Positions 17,444 to 25,453 of a stretch of DNA of 64,000 nt are shown here, one piece after another. Made by a program: the position numbers and the translations under genes. This DNA is from Brevibacillus reuszeri. GTDB taxonomy: Bacteria; Bacillota; Bacilli; Brevibacillales; Brevibacillaceae. A model generated the notes under the pieces. That model was not told the origin of the DNA. It made no database searches and saw nothing but the letters and a program-made list of their open reading frames with translations. The stretch covers positions 62,001 through 126,000 of the forward strand of contig NZ_LGIQ01000002.1 of assembly GCF_001187725.1 (NCBI RefSeq), read 5' to 3'. Positions within the stretch are counted from its first letter, which is position 1. Each line of letters opens with the position of its first letter.

Positions 17444-17491
17444 AGCACCTGCTTCGATGCATATCGTACGGCATCGAATGCGGGTGCTTTT
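17444..17491 (+). terminator. Bidirectional terminator
   Basis: AGCACC...GGTGCT with an inner TTCGATGC/GCATCGAA stem, flanked by an A-run on the left and a T-run on the right. It sits between the peptidase and the convergent MFS gene and probably serves both. Confidence 0.85.
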
Positions 17492-17507
17492 TACATGGAG
17501 AAGCGAA

Positions 17508-18683
17508 TTATTTTACCGCAGCCAAATGGCGACGTCCCGTGGATAAGGCGAGAATGCTGATCACGACGACGATAGCCCCGACATAAAACGGCACGGTTGA
17601 GCCGTACATTTCTGCCAGCTTTCCTGCGAGCCAGGGAGCGATAGCGCCGCCTACGAAGCGGACAAAGCTGTAGGCAGAAGAAGCAACCGCCCGTTCGACA
17701 GGAGCCACGTCCATGACAACAGTCGTCAAAATTGTATTGATGATCCCCAAAATCGCCCCGGCAACTGCAATGGCGACAACCAGAGCTGTTTGAGATGAAA
17801 CGGAAAATCCCATGTACGCCAAATCGACGGCAAGTAGGAGTAGCATGACATACAAAGTCGGAACCGAACCAAATCGGTCAGTCAGCTTTGGTGCAACAAT
17901 GACGGATGTAATGGCAAGCAGGACGCCCCAGAAAAAGAAGACGAGGCCCAGACTGTGCTCATCCATGTGCAGAACGAATGGAGAGTAAGCTAGCAGCGTA
18001 AAGAAACCAAAGTTATAAAGCAGGGCGGTAATCGCCATCGTAAACAGCCCAGGATAGCGCAGCGCACGGAATGGATCGAGCAGAGATGTGCGCTTTTTCG
18101 GTTTCGGAACATCATTGAGTAAAACAAAAACAGCAAGAAAGGCAATCGCCATCAGCACGGAAACCCCAAAGAAGGGACCGCGCCAGCTAATTCCCCCGAG
18201 CAAGCCTCCCAAAAGCGGACCTACAGACATCCCCAGTCCAATAGCCGCTTCGTACAAAACAATCGCAGATGCGGTACCACCGCTTGCGACACTCACGATC
18301 ACAGCCAGTGCGGTCGAGATAAAGAAAGCATTCCCGATCCCCCAGCCGGCACGAAACCAGACGATTCCATTAATCGAATTCGCCATACCACCTAAAAATG
18401 CAAAGAGAATAATAGCAAGCAAGCCGAACAGCATGGTTCTTTTTGGACCGATGCGACTGGACAGCCAGCCGGTAATAAGCATCGTTACGCCAGTCATCAG
18501 CATGTAGCTGGTGAACAGCAGCGATACCTGACTTGGTGTGGCATCCAGCTTGGCAGCAATCGCTGGCAAGATCGGGTCTACCAGCCCAATCCCCATAAAA
18601 GCCACGACACAGGCAAAAGCAACCGCGTAAGCCGATTTGGGTTGCTTCAAAATCGTCCGTAATGAATGAGAATCCGCAGACAT
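17508..18683 (-). CDS. MFS efflux transporter (DHA1 type)
   Basis: A 391-residue protein with twelve hydrophobic segments. Signatures include MGIGLVDPILPAIAAKLDATPSQVSLLFTSYML in segment 1-2, GWLSSRIGPKRTMLFG in loop 2-3 and the segment-5 motif C-like GMSVGPLLGGLLGG, which marks the proton-coupled drug antiporters. The start overlaps nothing but abuts the stop of the upstream MerR-type gene (TAAATG), so the two are one operon. The most likely role is MerR-controlled efflux of toxic compounds; the substrate is unknown. Confidence 0.9.
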   Translation of the reverse strand: MSADSHSLRTILKQPKSAYAVAFACVVAFMGIGLVDPILPAIAAKLDATPSQVSLLFTSYMLMTGVTMLITGWLSSRIGPKRTMLFGLLAIILFAFLGGMANSINGIVWFRAGWGIGNAFFISTALAVIVSVASGGTASAIVLYEAAIGLGMSVGPLLGGLLGGISWRGPFFGVSVLMAIAFLAVFVLLNDVPKPKKRTSLLDPFRALRYPGLFTMAITALLYNFGFFTLLAYSPFVLHMDEHSLGLVFFFWGVLLAITSVIVAPKLTDRFGSVPTLYVMLLLLAVDLAYMGFSVSSQTALVVAIAVAGAILGIINTILTTVVMDVAPVERAVASSAYSFVRFVGGAIAPWLAGKLAEMYGSTVPFYVGAIVVVISILALSTGRRHLAAVK

Positions 18684-19148
18684 TTAGTTGTTCCCTCCCT
18701 GATGTTTTGCTTCCAATTCATTTTTCTTGTTCACGATTCGATCGAGCTTTTCATCGTAGCTTTTCAAGAGCTCAGCCATCCGAGACATTTTGTTTTGCAA
18801 AAAAGTGCGTTGGCTCGTCAATGTTTCTTCCAATGTTTTTAAAGTCTCGATTCGCTTGAGCAGCTCCACGCCATGGGGCTCCCGGTCTTTGTAGTGCAGA
18901 TTGTAATAATCGCGCTGTTCATCGTAAAAGCGACTAAGCTCCATCATGTCTTTGATCTCTGCAAGCGAAGCTCCGAGTAAATCGCGAATATCTTTCACGT
19001 GCAAAATCTGCTCGACATCCGCGTCTGTATACATCCGGTAGCCACTATCCGTTCTGCCAGAGGGAGAAACGAGTCCCAGCTCTTCGTAATAACGCAGCGC
19101 GCGCTTGGTCATATGCGTTTTTTGTGCGACTTCCTCAATGCGATACAT
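18684..19148 (-). CDS. MerR-family transcriptional regulator
   Basis: A 154-residue protein with the MerR winged helix (YRIEEVAQKTHMTKRALRYYEELGLVSPS...GYRMYTDADVEQILHVKDIRDLLGASLAEIKDMM) and a long C-terminal coiled coil (about 85-150) but no cysteine cluster, so it probably senses an organic compound rather than a metal. It is the first gene of an operon with an MFS pump. An almost perfect inverted repeat lies in its promoter region, as expected for a MerR-type activator that twists an over-long spacer. Confidence 0.92.
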   Translation of the reverse strand: MYRIEEVAQKTHMTKRALRYYEELGLVSPSGRTDSGYRMYTDADVEQILHVKDIRDLLGASLAEIKDMMELSRFYDEQRDYYNLHYKDREPHGVELLKRIETLKTLEETLTSQRTFLQNKMSRMAELLKSYDEKLDRIVNKKNELEAKHQGGNN

Positions 19149-19204
19149 GGATTTTCCTCCTTTCCTTTTGTAAGTTCATCACGAATCGTTTTAATTACAA
19201 CTAT

Positions 19205-19228
19205 AACCTTAACGTAAACGTTATGGTT
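19205..19228 (-). promoter_or_regulatory. MerR operator
   Basis: AACCATAACG TTTA CGTTAAGGTT on the minus strand: two 10-base arms matching at 9 of 10 positions. TTGAAA lies just upstream and TATAGT overlaps the downstream edge, giving a longer-than-normal spacer, as MerR promoters have. It is 57 bases from the regulator start. Confidence 0.75.
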
Positions 19229-19351
19229 TTTCAATGGGAATTTTTCTTATAGGGTTTGTTTGGTTCGTGTGGCTATACGTGTGGGGAAATCATTCATGAA
19301 ACAAAACGGCCACATCCACTGTTATGAAAAAAGTCTCGATGTTTTTCACAG

Positions 19352-19375
19352 AAAAAAAGCCTGCAGGGGGCAGGC
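19352..19375 (-). terminator. Terminator at the end of the lysis cassette
   Basis: Minus-strand GCCTGC-CCCCT-GCAGGC followed by seven T residues, 32 bases behind the last gene of the tail locus. It marks the downstream edge of the locus. Confidence 0.9.
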
Positions 19376-19406
19376 GTTGTAGAAGAAGATGACATGGGGA
19401 GGAGTG

Positions 19407-19697
19407 TTATTGCGAGGCTGTTTTTAGCTTTTTTACGACCCCATTCAGGTAATTAGCCCCGCGACTGCTTAGGATACCAGCCACAATGACAGAAACATAA
19501 TAGCCGTTACCCTCTAAGGCAAGAGGATTTGCATCGAGGGCAAAAGAGAGAGAAATTCCGATGAGAATGGAGAGGACGTACGAGGATCGATCCTTGATAT
19601 GATCAGGGAGAGCAGTCTTAAAAATTTCGGTTACGGCTTCAACCAGAATGGCCATGCATGTAAGTAAGCTAAGATTGTTAATGAGGTGGTCTACCAA
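19407..19697 (-). CDS. Holin-like small membrane protein
   Basis: A 96-residue protein with three hydrophobic stretches (LLTCMAILVEAVTEIF, YVLSILIGISLSFAL and YYVSVIVAGILSS) and a short basic C-terminal tail (VVKKLKTASQ), which is the size and layout of small phage holins. It uses a TTG start with GGAGG nine bases upstream. It lies right behind the amidase gene, the usual place for a holin. A holin would let the amidase reach the wall to release particles. No specific holin family is recognised, so this rests on topology and context. Confidence 0.6.
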   Translation of the reverse strand: MVDHLINNLSLLTCMAILVEAVTEIFKTALPDHIKDRSSYVLSILIGISLSFALDANPLALEGNGYYVSVIVAGILSSRGANYLNGVVKKLKTASQ

Positions 19698-19751
19698 TGG
19701 AATGTGCCTCCTTTATTTTTATTAGAGGGGGGAAGGGGGAGTTGATCGCGG

Positions 19752-20576
19752 TTATGGCTTGTAGACAAACATCCATCCGCCACTTATTTGAAAAGGGGTA
19801 ATGTCTGGAGGGGAAATCTGCCCCCAAGGGAGGTAGGTATCGCCCTCGTAAACGACACCTTGAACAAGGCGGTCATGAATCAGGAATAATCCGTTTCCCT
19901 TATACTCATGCTTGATATTAAGCAATGGCAGACATGTCCAAATAATGTGTGTAGCCTGATCAACGATGATTGCTGGCAGATCTCTTCCTACGACTGCTTT
20001 TATTTTCGGGTAGGAAGGCTTTGCTTTTGCGGATAACTGCCCTTCGACCGCTTTTTTAAATCGCTCAAACTCATTCGGATTCTGAACCCAAGGTAGAGGG
20101 CAGTCCTTCCATCCCACAACCCCTTTGTGCGTCCAAATATCCAAAGAAGTTAAGTGAAATTGCTTGCAGAGCATGCTAACCAGATTAACGGCTTGCTGAA
20201 AAGTTTTCTCTGTAATCTCGCCCTTCTTGTCGATGCACATTTCAATACCGATGGTAGAATCATTCGGATAGCTCCCGAGGCGGGTCAAAGCCTCTTTTGT
20301 GTAGGTCGTTGAGCCGCAATGATAGGCCAGTTCATCTGTTGGGACGTTTTGATAAATAGACAGATCGTCAACAGAGTAATGAGCACTTGCATAACGATCT
20401 TCTACACCATCATTTGGATTTTGATTGGCTAAACTGGCAAAGTAACGGGAGATATTAAGAGCAGGTGCCCCAGGACTTGCTGTGTAGTGCATCACAATTC
20501 CTTTGACAGCACGCAGCTTTTTGCCTGGTCGACTGAATGGATTGATTGGCAGGAGGTATGGTTGAATAGGAACCAT
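19752..20576 (-). CDS. N-acetylmuramoyl-L-alanine amidase (endolysin)
   Basis: A 274-residue protein whose first about 180 residues are a zinc amidase of the Amidase_2 type: VKGIVMHYTASPG (first zinc His), SAHYSVDD, YHCGSTTYT, IGIEMCID (family Glu region) and the closing THKGVVGWKDCPLP with His and Cys/Asp zinc ligands. The C-terminal about 85 residues form a small beta-rich domain (VVYEGDTYLPWGQI) like copper-amine-oxidase-N or SH3-type wall-binding units. There is no signal peptide, as expected for a phage endolysin released by a holin. It cuts the bond between muramic acid and the stem peptide. The ATG directly follows the TAG of the upstream gene. Confidence 0.9.
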   Translation of the reverse strand: MVPIQPYLLPINPFSRPGKKLRAVKGIVMHYTASPGAPALNISRYFASLANQNPNDGVEDRYASAHYSVDDLSIYQNVPTDELAYHCGSTTYTKEALTRLGSYPNDSTIGIEMCIDKKGEITEKTFQQAVNLVSMLCKQFHLTSLDIWTHKGVVGWKDCPLPWVQNPNEFERFKKAVEGQLSAKAKPSYPKIKAVVGRDLPAIIVDQATHIIWTCLPLLNIKHEYKGNGLFLIHDRLVQGVVYEGDTYLPWGQISPPDITPFQISGGWMFVYKP

Positions 20577-20930
20577 CTACACCACCCTCCCTTGCATATA
20601 TGTCTTCAGCTCTGTTTCAAGCTCCTTTACGCGATACTCCAGCTGTTGCCGCTCTACAACGAGTGTCGTGTATTTATCTCGCCACTCTTGCACGATTGTT
20701 TCCAGCTCCATACAGCGATTGCGCCAGACGTGGAGCTCTTCGCGCAGCTTGTCCATTTCCAGGCGTAGCTCTTGGCGAATCTGTTGATTCTCTTGAGAGA
20801 TTTGCTGCCTGTCTGTGATCATCAACTCTTTCTTGTTGTTGTGGCGAGCGATGAGATAGGTGACAACTGCGGTCAGCACACTCGATGCTACCGTTGGAAG
20901 TGTAGAAGAGTTGATCCATGTTTGTAACAT
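20577..20930 (-). CDS. Membrane-anchored coiled-coil protein (lysis cassette)
   Basis: A 117-residue protein with one N-terminal transmembrane helix (about residues 10-28, TVASSVLTAVVTYLIARH) followed by about 80 residues of heptad-rich, charged sequence predicting a coiled coil. The layout resembles BhlA/XhlA-type lysis accessory proteins, but no diagnostic motif is seen. It is the first gene of the lysis unit, upstream of the amidase and holin-like gene, and has its own GTCTACTCTA promoter-like motif 35 bases before the start. It may anchor or time the holin. Confidence 0.55.
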   Translation of the reverse strand: MLQTWINSSTLPTVASSVLTAVVTYLIARHNNKKELMITDRQQISQENQQIRQELRLEMDKLREELHVWRNRCMELETIVQEWRDKYTTLVVERQQLEYRVKELETELKTYMQGRVV

Positions 20931-20964
20931 CCGTGTTCACCTGCCTTCTCAGTGGGTCTATCTA

Positions 20965-20974
20965 TAGAGTAGAC
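20965..20974 (-). promoter_or_regulatory. GTCTAYYCTA motif upstream of lysis cassette
   Basis: GTCTACTCTA on the minus strand, 35 bases before the coiled-coil gene and about 40 bases behind a terminator. It extends into a partial palindrome ending TAGAC. A TTTC stretch lies about 10 bases upstream, as at other copies. It is the proposed promoter for a locus-specific sigma factor. Confidence 0.55.
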
Positions 20975-21013
20975 AGATTGAAAGAAATGCTCACAGCTAG
21001 ATTCGTTTGTTTA

Positions 21014-21047
21014 AGAAAAAGAGTGAGGCCTGTAGTCAGCCCCACTC
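21014..21047 (-). terminator. Terminator of the adhesin unit
   Basis: Minus-strand GAGTGGGGC/GCCTCACTC, nine pairs with one G-T, then TTTTTCTT. It begins four bases behind the 1452-residue gene's stop and separates the adhesins from the lysis cassette. Confidence 0.85.
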
Positions 21048-21050
21048 CCT

Positions 21051-24000
21051 TTATCCAATTTTGCTGATTGTGAAGTAATGATCCGTACTGGCTGAAGAAT
21101 TTCTGTACAATGTGCTGATTGATTGCAGGCTATAGAGCTGGATTTCTACCGTTTCACCAGCTTTTAAATGTAAGATGGTTGAACCTGAAGCTGATACGGA
21201 ATTGCCTCCCATTGAGTTGTAAAGGGTTGCGGCAGGTGCTCCATTTCTACATACATAAAGAATTTGTCTGTTCGAGGAAGTATTTTGGCTATTTGTTAAA
21301 ATGGAGGAGGAAATCATATACAGACCGGATTGCTTCACAACATACGTTGAAGTAGTTGGATTATATTCGTCTCGTAAATCATATTCCTCCACATTGAAAT
21401 TCACTTTGGTGTTTACTTGGGTATCGAATGACTGTGCTCCTGCAACAGTTGCCCGGAATGCATAGGGTCTAGGCTTTGTTGTTACATTAAAGCTGAGGGC
21501 AGTATACTCAACAATCTCTGGGGAGTACATAGCGTCCGAAGGCATTGTTAGCACAGCTTTTACGCGCAGATCTGCATGGAATGTGTTTTCAAAGGAAACG
21601 GGCTGACCTAATGAAACAGGTAGCCAGGTGGCGCCACCATCATTCGTCATATACCAATCAATCGTTCCACCGTTCAAGGTTTCTACGGCAGTTAATGTAG
21701 CTTTTTGAATAGGCGTAACGGAAGGGATTCGCGTACTGATGAATTCTTGGACGATCTCTCCAGTAAGAGTTCCTGTTGTTAGGGAATAGCCACTTAATTC
21801 TGGAGAGATGATTTCTGTTGGGGAGTCGAATATAGCTCGGATATTTAGGAGAGTTCCAGCGTTTTGAAAGACAATCTCATCACCGGATGTTACCGTATGC
21901 CAGTTTACGCCGTAATCATTGGAAATCTCTAGCGTAACGGATGTTTTTGTACCCTCGTAGACATACTCCTTATATTGCTTGTTAGTACCACCGTATTCCA
22001 AGGTAGACGCTAATGAACGAACAGTGCCGTTACTATCTCTGAAAATGAGATGGTCTCCAGCTTGATTGGTTACAACAGTAGTGGAATCGATGATCGATAA
22101 ATCAGAGACCTTAAAGCTGATGAGCTTGTAGGCCGTTTCCTTAGCGGATTTATAAATGAAGTTCGCCACTCCATTATCGACAAATCCTGTGGCGGATACG
22201 TAATCTGCTGTAATGCCTGGGACTTTGATGGGGGATGTTGAGGCTAGGGTGTCTGGGTCAAAGGAGAGAATTTCGAGTTCGAAAGGAGAAGAATTAGTGA
22301 TCTGGCCTGCATGTACAATGGCAAATCGATCGGCTAAAACATCATACTCAAATCCAAATACAGAAGTATTGGAATAATATTGACTGCCTAATGTAACTTG
22401 TTTCATAACCGTACCCAACTCATTGAATTGAGTTACGTAAAGTGAATATCCACCAAACCACATGACATACATATTTTTACGTACGGAATCGTATCTAGAC
22501 CATACAGTAGATACTGAGGACGTGGTAAACATGAAATCTGGAATTGCTACTGAACAATCAGAGTTAATAACTACGCATCTTCCCTGGGAGTTCTGAGCTC
22601 TCCACACCCAGATTCGACCCTGACTGTCCATAGTCATATGGCTGTGCATGATACCTGCTGTGGAGCCCATTGGAATATACGTCCAGTTTATATACGTACT
22701 GCCATCGCTGTTAACTGAGCCAATCATGAGGCGGGCAGCACCTGCTGTACCATGATAAGTGAAGTAGACCCTGTTGTTCGCATCGACAATACAATCTATG
22801 CTGGTAATATTTGGAACACTGGTTAGTACTTCATTTGTTGACAAAATAGTTTTATCAAAGGCAATCGTTCCATCGGGATTAGTCACTTTTGCGTGAATAC
22901 CGCTATTGTACCAAGCGACTCTCCATGTGCGATTGGTTCTGTCAACGAACCCTTTTGCCCATGCATAATTTTTTGTATTGTCCGTAGTAAAGCGTTCGGA
23001 AGAAAAGAATCCATATGTGCTTGGTTCATTTGCTGTATAGTCAATTGTCACTCGGTTCATCTCAGGGACATGGAGTGGCCTTGCATAAAACACGCCATTT
23101 CGAGTACCAGACATGTTCTTTACTACTCTAGCTTTCGAATCAACTACAACGCCAATGGAGTTTATGCTGTCAAAGTTAGCGGTAGAGGAAAAATCTTCTG
23201 AAAAGTTAGGGGTTGGTCCGATTTTAATACGTCCGCCTGAAACAATTGCAGAAGTATTCCCGGTGTCTACATAAGTAAGAGTGTTAAATCTCTCGGAATA
23301 TGACTCCACCTCCGTGCTATTTGCGGTTCCATGCAGGATGTCAGAGCTGACGATGGTATATTTCCTGATCTCAGGCCCCGTCTTAGAACTATCAGGGGAA
23401 GTGAGCACTGCCCGGACTCGCAGATCACTGTTAATGGAATTGGCAAAGCCTATTTGTTCCCCCAATGAAACAGGTATCCAATCCGCACCTCCGTTGTTGG
23501 TTACAAACCAATCAATAGTTCCCCCGTCTAACGTCTGATCTGCTGTCAAAATTGCATGGAGTATCGGTGAAACTGATGGCAATTGCGTGCTTACCAGCTC
23601 TTGAATTAATTCTCCTGAGGGTGATCCAATAACTAAATTGTAGCGAGTAAGCTCAGGTGACATCGTACCAATAGGGGAGGTAAAGATGATCCGAACATGT
23701 AGGAGATTGCTTGGGGAAGGGAAGGTAATTTTTTGATCTAGAGCTGCAGGTAGCCATGTTCCGCCATTATCATTGGATACTTCAAACCGAATTTCAGTAG
23801 GAGTAGGGACAAAACTGGCTAAATGAACAGAAGAATTTTTGCCGCTGACCCAATTCGGATGGTAAAGCGTTTGAAGCGTGCCCGAGCTATCTCTGAACAA
23901 ATACGGGAAACGTCCGTCTCTTGAGATCAATGTATCCTCGTCCGCGATACTCAAATCAGAGGCATTAACTGCCATGGAGCGCAAAATGCCCGGCGTCGTT

Positions 24001-25409
24001 GAGAATTCAAAATTAAATCGGTACGTATTGCCGTCTTTGACGATGGTAGATACTCGATCGGCTGGCTTTGTTTCGAACGTAACCGTGTGAAGGACATTTA
24101 GTGTGGCTGTGTCTATTTTATAGAGCCGCATGGCATTGGCGGGTTTAGCAGTGCTAACTAGTGAACCGATTACTACTATTGTATTTGTATCGGTGTCGTG
24201 TATTGCACTCCAGCCTTCTTTAATTGTAGTAGAATCAAGCGTTCTTTGAGTAAGGAGAGTACTTCCATCTACTGCCGAGACCTTGGATATAAATGATGAA
24301 CCACTTGTTGAATACACAATTATGATAGCGTGTGTAGGAACATCGTAGAATAATCTAGCTGCCCAAAATGAACTCACGGTACCACGCCCAGGGGTCTCAA
24401 ATGGAGCGAGTAACTGATTACAATTCGAATCGAATTTTTGAAGTGTAAATTTACTACTTGAAAAACTGTATAAAACCCAAATATTATTATCCTTGTCTAC
24501 ACACAAGGATGTTGATTTAAAAAAACCGGAGGAATGTACTGCAGAATCTAATTCCAACCAATCTAAGAAAGTTGTACCATCACCGTTCACAACCCCGATC
24601 AAAACTTTCCTAGTTTGAGTTGGAGATGTAAGGCTTACACCAGTCAAAAACCATACTCTGTTATTGTAATCCACTATGAAAGAACTTTGTTGAGTACCTA
24701 ATGATGTTGAAGTCCACGGATTGTAATCTGCTGTAGGAAAGGGGAGGAGAAACTTTTCAAAGGCTAGTGATCCATCCGGATTTGTTACTTTCGCGTAAAT
24801 CCCACTGCCTTTGACGAAAGAAACAATCCAAGTCCGATTGGTTCTGTCCGTAAACCCCATAGGGTGCACATATGATATTGTATCGTCAGTGGTTACTTTT
24901 ATCTCCGAGGAGAACGCCATTGTGGAGGGAGTTGTGGTAGCTGCATGGATGGTAACCTCATTACTATACATGGTGGATATAGGGCTGACGGCAAGAATAC
25001 CGTTTGTTTTACCAGGAGTTAAACTAGCTTTTCCACTCGCAGTATCATAGTTTATGTTGACAGAGTTTGCAGCATCAAAGTATTTAGTAGTTGAGAAATC
25101 CTCAGTAAAATCGGCAGTTTTGGCATTTCGAGCACGATTGGCTGAAATCACAGCAGTCGTTTTTTCCAAATCTACATAACCGGTTCCGTCAAAGGTCTCG
25201 GTGTACATTTCCGTTACTGTACTTCTACTTTGCTCAAGCTCGTCTACCCGCTTGGCCAGCTCCGGATCAGTAGCAGCGATTGGAACAACGCTATCTCCTG
25301 TCCCCATGAAAAGCTCGTGTGTATCGGTTGTAAAAAGAGGCTCCCCTGCCAAAGCGTCAGTGGGAAGGTTCTCTTTTAGTCCCCGTCTGAATTTGATTGG
25401 CAGCGTCAC
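21051..25409 (-). CDS. Giant tail adhesin: Mtd-N-like, two long beta modules, C1q-like tip (1452 aa)
   Basis: Residues 1-45 (PIKFRRGLKENLP...GEPLFTTDTHELFMGTGD) match the N-terminal domain of phage tropism determinants that attaches a fibre to the tail. Then a short coiled coil leads to two tandem copies of a module of about 600 residues (about 65-690 and 700-1300), each starting with an FSEDFS-type beta segment, passing through VTNPDG/DRTNRTW repeats that suggest a propeller, and ending in NGGxxWxPVSLG units. The last 140 residues (from about 1313) read as a C1q/TNF-like jelly roll. The GTG start has GGAGG seven bases upstream. The likely role is receptor or surface recognition by the particle. 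Confidence 0.7.
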   Translation of the reverse strand: MTLPIKFRRGLKENLPTDALAGEPLFTTDTHELFMGTGDSVVPIAATDPELAKRVDELEQSRSTVTEMYTETFDGTGYVDLEKTTAVISANRARNAKTADFTEDFSTTKYFDAANSVNINYDTASGKASLTPGKTNGILAVSPISTMYSNEVTIHAATTTPSTMAFSSEIKVTTDDTISYVHPMGFTDRTNRTWIVSFVKGSGIYAKVTNPDGSLAFEKFLLPFPTADYNPWTSTSLGTQQSSFIVDYNNRVWFLTGVSLTSPTQTRKVLIGVVNGDGTTFLDWLELDSAVHSSGFFKSTSLCVDKDNNIWVLYSFSSSKFTLQKFDSNCNQLLAPFETPGRGTVSSFWAARLFYDVPTHAIIIVYSTSGSSFISKVSAVDGSTLLTQRTLDSTTIKEGWSAIHDTDTNTIVVIGSLVSTAKPANAMRLYKIDTATLNVLHTVTFETKPADRVSTIVKDGNTYRFNFEFSTTPGILRSMAVNASDLSIADEDTLISRDGRFPYLFRDSSGTLQTLYHPNWVSGKNSSVHLASFVPTPTEIRFEVSNDNGGTWLPAALDQKITFPSPSNLLHVRIIFTSPIGTMSPELTRYNLVIGSPSGELIQELVSTQLPSVSPILHAILTADQTLDGGTIDWFVTNNGGADWIPVSLGEQIGFANSINSDLRVRAVLTSPDSSKTGPEIRKYTIVSSDILHGTANSTEVESYSERFNTLTYVDTGNTSAIVSGGRIKIGPTPNFSEDFSSTANFDSINSIGVVVDSKARVVKNMSGTRNGVFYARPLHVPEMNRVTIDYTANEPSTYGFFSSERFTTDNTKNYAWAKGFVDRTNRTWRVAWYNSGIHAKVTNPDGTIAFDKTILSTNEVLTSVPNITSIDCIVDANNRVYFTYHGTAGAARLMIGSVNSDGSTYINWTYIPMGSTAGIMHSHMTMDSQGRIWVWRAQNSQGRCVVINSDCSVAIPDFMFTTSSVSTVWSRYDSVRKNMYVMWFGGYSLYVTQFNELGTVMKQVTLGSQYYSNTSVFGFEYDVLADRFAIVHAGQITNSSPFELEILSFDPDTLASTSPIKVPGITADYVSATGFVDNGVANFIYKSAKETAYKLISFKVSDLSIIDSTTVVTNQAGDHLIFRDSNGTVRSLASTLEYGGTNKQYKEYVYEGTKTSVTLEISNDYGVNWHTVTSGDEIVFQNAGTLLNIRAIFDSPTEIISPELSGYSLTTGTLTGEIVQEFISTRIPSVTPIQKATLTAVETLNGGTIDWYMTNDGGATWLPVSLGQPVSFENTFHADLRVKAVLTMPSDAMYSPEIVEYTALSFNVTTKPRPYAFRATVAGAQSFDTQVNTKVNFNVEEYDLRDEYNPTTSTYVVKQSGLYMISSSILTNSQNTSSNRQILYVCRNGAPAATLYNSMGGNSVSASGSTILHLKAGETVEIQLYSLQSISTLYRNSSASTDHYFTISKIG

Positions 25410-25453
25410 GCATAATCCTCCGTTTCTTTATTCCATTGATGGTTAAAGAGTTT